Assembly: GCA_018303105.1 (NCBI GenBank)
Contig: JAGVYU010000013.1
Location: 1-47,554, forward strand
DNA length: 47,554 bases
Source of the DNA: Candidatus Woesearchaeota archaeon
GTDB lineage: Archaea > Nanobdellota > Nanobdellia > Woesearchaeales > JAGVYU01
Direction: 5' to 3'
A model generated the notes under the pieces. It worked only from the letters and a program-made list of their open reading frames with translations, was not told the DNA's origin and made no database searches. Position 1 is the first letter of the stretch; each line of letters starts with the position of its first letter. This document shows positions 41,871 to 47,554 of the stretch, piece after piece. A program made the translations under genes and the position numbers.

Positions 41871-43626
41871 GCGAGAGATTATGCGCTTGGATGTAGTATT
41901 CAACAAACACTTTCCAGTCTGTGAGTTCTGTTAAAGATTTCGCGTCCGCTTTGAGGGCAACTCGTTTTGCCCTGTCCAATTGGACAAACCAATGGAAATA
42001 ATCAGAGAGCTGCTTGCACGAATCCTCATATGATTTATTCAATCGTTTTTGGATGAATATTCCGCGTGTTTTGTCCTTTACTTCACTCTGGAGGAACATA
42101 CCACAGCCGCTTAAATCCGTCGTAACCGCGGGAACTCCGAGAGCAGCTGCTTCTATGGGCGTGTAGCCCCACGGCTCGTAATAGCTTGGGAAAACGCCAA
42201 GATGGCATCCTGCCATCGTGTCATAATACGTAAGATTGATGAGCTCATCATTTCCCGTGAGATAGACAGGATAAAATACAACTTTGACTTTATCTTCCGG
42301 CCTGTTTAAGAGTCCAAAATACCTGAACGCTTGGATGATCGGGTCTGTGCTTTCATTGACATTATGCGTTGATAGGGGAGGGAGCCCTTGGCGCTTAAAC
42401 AGCTTGACATCCCTCTTGATCGCCTGAATGAACTCCTTCGTGTAGATATTTGACGTCGTGAACTCTTTTTTGGAGATAATGTCTGAGACTATTTTTTTCA
42501 TGAGGTCCTCTGAGTTCCAGTCGACAAAGTTCTTGATATGACGATAGTAATTCTTGTTCTCGAGCAACTCCATCTTGATGCCCTGGATCCCTGTTGGAAT
42601 CCAGAAGAACGCGGTCACCGTGCGCTCGCTGTTTTCTTTCTTGAGCTGCTCGTTGAGCTGAGCGAGCGCTTGGATGAAGATATCGATCCCCTTGTTTTTG
42701 TATTCGTACCTTCCTACGATGAAGAAAATGAGATTATGCTCAACATTGAAGGAATAATACGGAAAAAAGTAATACGTGATGAACTCTCTGATCTTTTCCC
42801 TGCATGTGATATGTTTAATTGCGGCCTCTTCCATCGTTGGAAATTTTCCAACATCTAATCCATTGAGCAAGAGCACATCCGCTTTTCTTCCCAATATTTT
42901 TTCAGCCTCTAACGCGGTAATCCCGGACACGGTCGTGAATACGGATGCGTTCTCAGCGCATGCTTTTTCCGTGAGGAATTTATCCTGAACTCCTGACGCA
43001 TATGCCTCTTTATACGGGTCTATCGTATCAAGAATGCTGTACAGGTCTTTTCCTGATCCCGCCAGTGCCCTTCCGAGCATGGTCGCATGTGTTGTGAATA
43101 TTGTCCCGCAGTGGACTTTCTTGTATTTGAGATACAGTAATGCAAATCCCGCCATCCACTCATGGCAGTGCACGACCATTTTCCTGCCGTAGCTATGCGA
43201 TGCGAACTCAATGAATTTTCCGACTGCCGTTGACCAGCATAATGGTTCTTCATAGTCATATCCGGAAGCTATGGAATCAATTTTGAACGCTTCCCAGTAC
43301 ACTTTTTTCCATGTGTTTTTCTCTTCCCACATTTTGCCGAAGTCAATAAGAATTGCGTATGGCTCTCCGGGGATCTGCCATTTTCCAAAGTAGCAGGGTA
43401 TTCCTTGCTTTTGCATGCCTTCAAACGCAGCTTTTAGTTTGTCTGGTATGGGACACGGTTCAAGCTCCAATTCTGCGTTTTTCTGAAAGTAAGGACCTAT
43501 GAGGTAGAACTCTTTGTATTGTTCTTTAATTAAGGCTGATTTGGACTGGATAACGGTGTATATGCCGCCCACTTTGTTCACGACCTCCCATGAAGTCTCG
43601 AACAGAACATCCGCTTCCGCTTTCAT
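41854..43626 (-). CDS. GT3-family glycogen synthase
   Basis: A 590-residue GT-B enzyme of the GT3 (eukaryotic-type) glycogen synthase family rather than the bacterial GT5 family. Diagnostic segments are FETSWEVVNKVGGIYTVIQSK at the start, VHCHEWMAG, FTTHATMLGRALAG, NGLDVGKF, NLTYYDTMAGCHLGVFPSYY and EPWGYTPIEAAALGVPAVTT with its catalytic Glu. It extends alpha-1,4-glucan from UDP- or ADP-glucose. Length is slightly below that of the animal enzymes. No branching enzyme or phosphorylase is seen. The TATA element at 43649-43658 gives leaderless initiation at the ATG. Confidence 0.88.
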   Translation of the reverse strand: MKAEADVLFETSWEVVNKVGGIYTVIQSKSALIKEQYKEFYLIGPYFQKNAELELEPCPIPDKLKAAFEGMQKQGIPCYFGKWQIPGEPYAILIDFGKMWEEKNTWKKVYWEAFKIDSIASGYDYEEPLCWSTAVGKFIEFASHSYGRKMVVHCHEWMAGFALLYLKYKKVHCGTIFTTHATMLGRALAGSGKDLYSILDTIDPYKEAYASGVQDKFLTEKACAENASVFTTVSGITALEAEKILGRKADVLLLNGLDVGKFPTMEEAAIKHITCREKIREFITYYFFPYYSFNVEHNLIFFIVGRYEYKNKGIDIFIQALAQLNEQLKKENSERTVTAFFWIPTGIQGIKMELLENKNYYRHIKNFVDWNSEDLMKKIVSDIISKKEFTTSNIYTKEFIQAIKRDVKLFKRQGLPPLSTHNVNESTDPIIQAFRYFGLLNRPEDKVKVVFYPVYLTGNDELINLTYYDTMAGCHLGVFPSYYEPWGYTPIEAAALGVPAVTTDLSGCGMFLQSEVKDKTRGIFIQKRLNKSYEDSCKQLSDYFHWFVQLDRAKRVALKADAKSLTELTDWKVFVEYYIQAHNLSLKKSA

Positions 43627-43648
43627 AGCTCCAACCTATAGATTAGAG

Positions 43649-43664
43649 TATATAAAGGTTGTTG
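43649..43664 (-). promoter_or_regulatory. TATA promoter of the GT3 glycogen synthase
   Basis: On the minus strand CAACAACCTTTATATA is about 27 bases before the ATG at 43626. It shares ACAACC-TTTATA with other glycan-region promoters. Confidence 0.6.
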
Positions 43665-43680
43665 AAAATTGATCAATACC

Positions 43681-44001
43681 CTATTTGCCCCATATAAGGA
43701 GATAGAGTGATGCAAAGAGTAGTAAGATAAGGGAGGCATACACCGCCCACGCAAACGGTATTACAAACCCAACATAGTACACAATCCCAGAAACTATCCC
43801 AATGCTCGTGAAAAACCCATAGCAAGCTGATTCCTCCGGACTAAATTTGAGTTTTCTAAAGGCAAAATAACCCGGGAGTGTGAAGAGCAGTAATCCTATT
43901 CCAAACCGTAATCCGTGAATTCCAAAGAAAACTAGTCCAAATAGCAGTATTCCAACGATTATTACAATCCACATCCAGTTTTTACGTAGGTCGAATTGCA
44001 T
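43681..44001 (-). CDS. small membrane protein paired with the GT-C-like protein
   Basis: A 106-residue protein with four helices. LLLFTLPGYFAFRKLKFSPEESACYGFFTSIG has the same PGY-x-basic-segment-E layout as the product of 41529-41870. It starts 20 bases before the end of the GT-C-like gene, so the two are translationally coupled. The role is unknown, perhaps assembly or substrate delivery. Confidence 0.65.
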   Translation of the reverse strand: MQFDLRKNWMWIVIIVGILLFGLVFFGIHGLRFGIGLLLFTLPGYFAFRKLKFSPEESACYGFFTSIGIVSGIVYYVGFVIPFAWAVYASLILLLFASLYLLIWGK

Positions 44002-45580
44002 AGATCCTCACGTTGTTTTCATTATAGATGAGCGTGTCATTCACAAGCATGTCATGCTCCCATCCTAAGAAGAGATCTAATGTTTCTTGATTCACAAGAT
44101 ACGGCAATACAGAGTAATCCATAAGCAAGTACGGGTCAAACTCTTCTCGTGCTGGAAAATTATCTGTTTTAGGAGCATACGGGGTGTTAATATGCTGAGA
44201 AACTCCCGCGATCCATCTTGCAGTATTCAAATCAATGACTCCGACATTGGTTACATTAAGGTCTTGGGGCAGGTTTGTGCGCATCCAGTCTGCCGCGTCA
44301 TACTGCGCTTGATTGAGGCGGTGGGAATACTGTTTCACATCGTTCAATCCTAGCAAAACAACATTTCCTGACGAGTCTTTAGCACCGTACACCCCGGTTC
44401 TTCCATTAATGAAGAGCGCGAGAAGAATGAAAACAATGATAACTCCAATCTTAGCGTACTTTCTCACATCTTTTTTGAAAAAGCTTGCGATGCTTAATGC
44501 TCCAAGAACCGTAAGCGGAACAAAAATATGCGCGCTCGCCGCCAGGGATCTGTGAATAAAAGGTCCTTTTCCTATAACGTCCGCATGGAGTACTAGGTAT
44601 AATCCAATGAGCCAGCTCAGTAAGAGCATATCTTTATCCTGTCGCCGGATGAGTAAAATGATGATGCCGAGAAGTAAAAAGGGCAATGTCCATAATCCAT
44701 GCATGAGTGAGAATGAGAAATAGCTTGCAGGAACTCCGGGAAGCTCACTCGGAGTCTTAAACCAGTAAAATAACCTTGAAAAATCAGGCGTTGTTGCGCT
44801 CGTTTGTTCTTTGCCTATAAAGCTCGCGATGACATTTCCCGTCTGGAACGGAAAAATCGCGAGAAGTACGATGAAAATTGCCGCGCTGATGCCAATATTC
44901 TTCCAATTCCAAGGAATTTTTCTGTGTTTTACAAACAAATAGATCGTGTAAATGACAAGTGCAGCGATGCTATGAAAAAAACTCACAGGATGCATGTAGA
45001 GATTAACCGCAAGAAGAACTCCAAAGAGATACGCATACCGCCTATCTTCTTTTCCTTCGAGATAGCTCTTCGTGTATTGATAATACACAAATAAGACGAG
45101 CGGGATTAATGCCTGTCCAATCCTCTCTGGCCACTGCCCCCAGAGAAACACCATGATGTCACGCATGGAAAACGAGACAAGTAATGCGGATAATATTCCT
45201 GCCCAGTAGCCGTACAGTGAGCGCATGACAAAAAACAGGATCAAGACGATGCTCGAAGACAAAAGTGTGTTCATCAGGTATACCCCGAGAACTCTGTCTC
45301 CCGAAAGTACTTGCATAATCGCGAAATTCGTGTGATACGGCGGATGATACCAGAGCGTATGCGGTTTGAACGCGTTATCTAACCCATATCTCAGCGCAAT
45401 ATACGGAGGAAGTTCCATATATGAAGAATCCTGCGTCGTCATGTAATCTGCAACCATGAAATGAGAAGTCGCGTCAAACTCTCCGTACGGCATGCCATCC
45501 GCGCGATACGGCATGCTCCAGATAAACAAAACTGCTAAATAGAGCACAACTATTGAAAGTAATTCCACCCTCCGATCCAT
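43982..45580 (-). CDS. GT-C-like polytopic membrane protein (putative glycosyltransferase)
   Basis: A 532-residue protein with about 12 helices. The first outer loop has PYGEFDATSHFMVADYMTTQ, with acidic residues in the GT-C catalytic position, then LWYHPPYHTNFA. A C-terminal outer domain (about 400-532) contains YDAADWMRTNLPQDLNV, often seen in archaeal GT39-like proteins. The product probably transfers sugar from a polyprenyl-phosphate donor. It is a full-length paralogue of the split pair at 39912-41524 and is followed by the same kind of small partner. The CACAAACC-TTTAAATAATC promoter is just upstream of the ATG. Confidence 0.75.
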   Translation of the reverse strand: MDRRVELLSIVVLYLAVLFIWSMPYRADGMPYGEFDATSHFMVADYMTTQDSSYMELPPYIALRYGLDNAFKPHTLWYHPPYHTNFAIMQVLSGDRVLGVYLMNTLLSSSIVLILFFVMRSLYGYWAGILSALLVSFSMRDIMVFLWGQWPERIGQALIPLVLFVYYQYTKSYLEGKEDRRYAYLFGVLLAVNLYMHPVSFFHSIAALVIYTIYLFVKHRKIPWNWKNIGISAAIFIVLLAIFPFQTGNVIASFIGKEQTSATTPDFSRLFYWFKTPSELPGVPASYFSFSLMHGLWTLPFLLLGIIILLIRRQDKDMLLLSWLIGLYLVLHADVIGKGPFIHRSLAASAHIFVPLTVLGALSIASFFKKDVRKYAKIGVIIVFILLALFINGRTGVYGAKDSSGNVVLLGLNDVKQYSHRLNQAQYDAADWMRTNLPQDLNVTNVGVIDLNTARWIAGVSQHINTPYAPKTDNFPAREEFDPYLLMDYSVLPYLVNQETLDLFLGWEHDMLVNDTLIYNENNVRIYAIRPT

Positions 45581-45593
45581 ACACTTACGAGAA

Positions 45594-45620
45594 TTTGAGA
45601 TTATTTAAAGGTTTGTGAGG
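45594..45620. repeat. left copy of a 27-bp direct repeat (promoter of the GT-C-like gene)
   Basis: This segment matches 46210-46236 at 24 of 27 positions in the same orientation. It includes the minus-strand TATA TTTAAATAA of the GT-C-like gene. The two copies flank the truncated dinD-like gene. Confidence 0.8.
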
Positions 45621-46135
45621 ATCTCTTTGCTTCCAGCTTTTTCTTCCAGCACTCCTCTCTTCTTCCATTCATCTGTTAATTCATCTCGTATGGCAACGCC
45701 TCTGACTCTCTTTTCTATCCAGTCATCAGAATAGCCCTTTGCTTTGTAAATTTCCTTCATACGCTTTTGGGCGAGCTCTGGGTTTTCAATCTCTTTTACT
45801 CTGTCATAGCCGACTTGAGCCAACCATTGCTTAAAAGGCTCCGCCTTGGAAGAAGGGATAGATTGGATAAGCCTAAATGCTCCTTTAACAGAAACACAAT
45901 TCAACTGTTGTTTACCGCCAGCGGTTTCAACCAAAAGGGGGGTGGCAATTTGCCCCCACCCTTTAGCAAATCCTTCATCACGCCGTCGCATATCCTTTAG
46001 ATAACCGGAGGGATCCTTTGAATCTGTCAGGCCAGCAACGATATCCACAGCAACAAACCACCATTCATCATTAAACCAGGCTCTTCTGATCTTCTTGCCT
46101 TGAAAGGCGACGAGCGCTTTATTGGAATCTGTCAT
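45605..46135 (-). CDS. truncated DinD/Bro-N-type antirepressor-like protein
   Basis: A Bro-N domain protein of 176 residues. KKIRRAWFNDEWWFVAVDIVAGLTDSKDP, then RLIQSIPSSKAEPFKQWLAQVG and PELAQKRMKEIYKAKGYSDDWI, follow the DNA-damage-inducible protein D/phage antirepressor pattern. DinD relatives continue for roughly 100 residues beyond EWKKRGV; here the chain ends soon after (EEKAGSKEILTNL), so it is probably a 3' truncation. Such genes move with phages and plasmids. It is unlike its glycan-synthesis neighbours and is flanked by direct repeats, suggesting insertion. An 18-codon frame (46139-46195) lies just upstream of its start. Confidence 0.75.
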   Translation of the reverse strand: MTDSNKALVAFQGKKIRRAWFNDEWWFVAVDIVAGLTDSKDPSGYLKDMRRRDEGFAKGWGQIATPLLVETAGGKQQLNCVSVKGAFRLIQSIPSSKAEPFKQWLAQVGYDRVKEIENPELAQKRMKEIYKAKGYSDDWIEKRVRGVAIRDELTDEWKKRGVLEEKAGSKEILTNL

Positions 46136-46138
46136 TGT

Positions 46139-46195
46139 TCAGAAGCCTTCTGAAATTCCTAGGTATTTATCATATGCAACTAAAAAAGGTTCCAT
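46139..46195 (-). CDS. 18-codon leader or remnant frame upstream of the dinD-like gene
   Basis: ATG at 46193-46195 (minus) is exactly about 26 bases after the TATA at 46215-46226, the usual leaderless position. The frame (MEPFLVAYDKYLGISEGF) stops four bases before the dinD start. It may be a leader peptide, or the stub of a gene whose promoter was separated from it. Too short to be sure. Confidence 0.3.
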   Translation of the reverse strand: MEPFLVAYDKYLGISEGF

Positions 46196-46209
46196 GCTTT
46201 CTAAGAGAG

Positions 46210-46236
46210 TTTGTGATTATTTAAAGGTTTGTGGGT
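46210..46236. repeat. right copy of the 27-bp direct repeat
   Basis: See the copy at 45594-45620. It carries a minus-strand CACAAACC-TTTAAATAATC promoter that would drive the 18-codon frame and the dinD-like gene. It overlaps the last base of the GT9 gene. Confidence 0.8.
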
Positions 46237-47453
46237 TAAAGATAACGTTTGACTTCCTCATACACGCTCTTCGCCGTAATCACTTGCAAGCACAGATTAT
46301 CCTTGCATGGGCTCTTTCTATGGTTCGCGGCAGACACACACGGACTGCACGCCATTCCAGAATAGAAAACAGTTAACTTCTTGCTTAATGGTTTGTACAA
46401 CTCCGGAGTCTCAGGCCCGAAAAACACGAGGATCGGGATTTCCGTGAGCGACGCGAAATGCGGTCCTCCTGAATCGTTCGCCACAAGAGCAGTTGAGATT
46501 TGATAGAGCGCGATAAGCTCTTTGAGTGAGGTTTCTCCCGTAAAATCAATGACGCGTTCACTTTTTGCTGCGCGCGCAATCGCCTGTGCAGTTTCTTTAT
46601 CCGATCCTACTCCTGTAATCACGACAAAAACATGAGGATGCTTCAGAATCATCTTCGTGAGCGCTACATAGTGTAACCACGGCCATTTGCGAAGCGGAAG
46701 CAGCGCACTTGCATCAGGAGTCAACAGGACAATCTTGCTGTCATGCTTAATACTAGGATTTTTTTTCTGTAATTTACCAAATACTCTCTGTTGAAGAGCC
46801 TTATCCTGGGGCAATTTATAGTAAATAATATCTGAATCAGGAATGACTTTTTTGGGTAAAGGAACTTCTCCTTCAGGAGCTTCCAAAGCATAAACAAGAG
46901 AAAGAAAGTTCTTGCTCATGTGCTGGTGTGCATTATACCAGACTTTATGCGTCTGAAATGTTCCTTTGTACAATCCTTCATTGTAATAACGGTAAAACCC
47001 AACCATGTCCCGCGCTCCTGAAAGATAGCTGACAACCGCTCCGACTCTGCTGAAGAGCTCAAGGTCAAACACGACATCAATGGGGATGTTGCGGCTTTTG
47101 AACATGAATTTCAAAAGGTCCCAAGAGAGCGCAAACATTCCCGTGTCTCTCACGGTTAAAATGTTCTGTTTAGGAATGATGTCGAAGAGTTCAGCAGCGT
47201 TTCTGTTGCGCTCAAACGTGAGAAAGTACAAATTCGCCTTAGGATACAGTTCCTTGACTTTAGCCATCGCAGAATACGACAGCACAGAACTCCCCATTTC
47301 CGCGAGCTCAATGAAGAGAAAGTTTTTGCGCTCATCACGCGTATTTGGCCTCTTCAATCCGAGCATGCGCATTACCCTGTATTCCATAGAGAGAAACCAG
47401 CACGCGGGCTTTCCTAATGTCCGATCAATCCAACGCATCGTGTCAATGTGCAT
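46236..47453 (-). CDS. GT9 (heptosyltransferase-type) glycosyltransferase
   Basis: A GT-B enzyme of 405 residues. The N-terminal domain has FLFIELAEMGSSVLSYSAMAKVKELYPKA, a diverged GT9 opening in which the usual GDxL is replaced by GSSVL. The C-terminal domain has IVLLTPDASALLPLRKWPWLHY and the donor-site STALVANDSGGPHFASLTEIPILVFFGPE. A Cys-rich tail (MACSPCVSAANHRKSPCKDNLC) is present, as in the other GT9 here and in many family members. It probably adds a heptose-like sugar to the surface glycan. A TTTTTAAAGGTT element at 47476-47494 (plus reading) is its promoter. Confidence 0.83.
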   Translation of the reverse strand: MHIDTMRWIDRTLGKPACWFLSMEYRVMRMLGLKRPNTRDERKNFLFIELAEMGSSVLSYSAMAKVKELYPKANLYFLTFERNRNAAELFDIIPKQNILTVRDTGMFALSWDLLKFMFKSRNIPIDVVFDLELFSRVGAVVSYLSGARDMVGFYRYYNEGLYKGTFQTHKVWYNAHQHMSKNFLSLVYALEAPEGEVPLPKKVIPDSDIIYYKLPQDKALQQRVFGKLQKKNPSIKHDSKIVLLTPDASALLPLRKWPWLHYVALTKMILKHPHVFVVITGVGSDKETAQAIARAAKSERVIDFTGETSLKELIALYQISTALVANDSGGPHFASLTEIPILVFFGPETPELYKPLSKKLTVFYSGMACSPCVSAANHRKSPCKDNLCLQVITAKSVYEEVKRYL

Positions 47454-47475
47454 GAACGATTAGAAGCGTTGTGTG

Positions 47476-47494
47476 TTTTTAAAGGTTGTTGTGG
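47476..47494 (-). promoter_or_regulatory. promoter of the GT9 gene at the right edge
   Basis: On the minus strand CCACAACAACCTTTAAAAA is about 25-30 bases before the ATG at 47453. It is another member of the ACAACC-TTTA(T/A)A group. Beyond it (47495-47554) I see no gene. Confidence 0.5.
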
Positions 47495-47554
47495 GAAGAA
47501 TCCTATTTAACAGCAACGTGCTGTATAAAATCTGTGCTGCGCGGATTAAACTCC

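Noticed and set aside
45594-46236. Insertion sequence around the dinD-like gene
   Set aside because: Direct repeats are present but there is no transposase and no terminal inverted repeat, so an IS element is not supported.

Overview
The window is archaeal. Most genes are preceded by a BRE/TATA element about 25-30 bases before the start codon, so many transcripts look leaderless. There is an AglB-type oligosaccharyltransferase, a pilin-like protein with a class III signal peptide, a tRNA-Trp gene with an intron after the anticodon, and large NEW3/CARDB/PKD surface proteins. The style of the pilin signal, the DUF2683/RelE pair and the surface proteins suggests a DPANN lineage such as Woesearchaeota; that placement is inference.

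Layout. 1-9600: a lipoprotein, a pilin-like protein, CcdA, a membrane-anchored surface protein, a DUF192 protein, a TauE/SafE-type permease, a GH17 glycoside hydrolase and several small proteins. 9629-18709 (minus strand): tRNA-Trp, then three large envelope proteins. The two promoters serving these three genes share an extended element. 19021-31120: a glycosylation region with AglB, GT2, DUF2304, GT9, an HldE/RfaE-type sugar kinase, a GtrB-like GT2, an AsnB-type amidotransferase and a methyltransferase. Inside it lies a two-gene minus-strand unit (radical SAM protein plus ferredoxin/DUF4346). 31187-31714: a DUF2683/RelE toxin-antitoxin pair. 31800-33985: a diversity-generating retroelement (DGR). 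34018-47453: YfhO-like and flippase-like membrane proteins, further GT2 and GT9 enzymes, a TldD-like protease, a GT3 glycogen synthase flanked by two inverted paralogous membrane-protein cassettes, and a truncated DinD/Bro-N gene.

The main discovery is the DGR. An 87-base variable repeat (VR, 32394-32480) in a protein of unrecognised family is matched without gaps by a template repeat (TR, 32785-32871) next to a reverse transcriptase. All 16 differences fall on template adenines; none of the 59 non-adenine template bases differs. A perfect 7-bp hairpin lies 12 bases beyond the VR. The reverse transcriptase has the SQ motif typical of DGR enzymes and a YVDD active site, but is split by one extra base in a run of nine G. 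This could be a sequencing error, decay, or a phase-variation switch.

The genes fit a cell-envelope programme: surface and pilus proteins are exported, N-glycosylated by AglB with a glycan built by the surrounding enzymes, and a diversifiable protein is encoded in the same neighbourhood.
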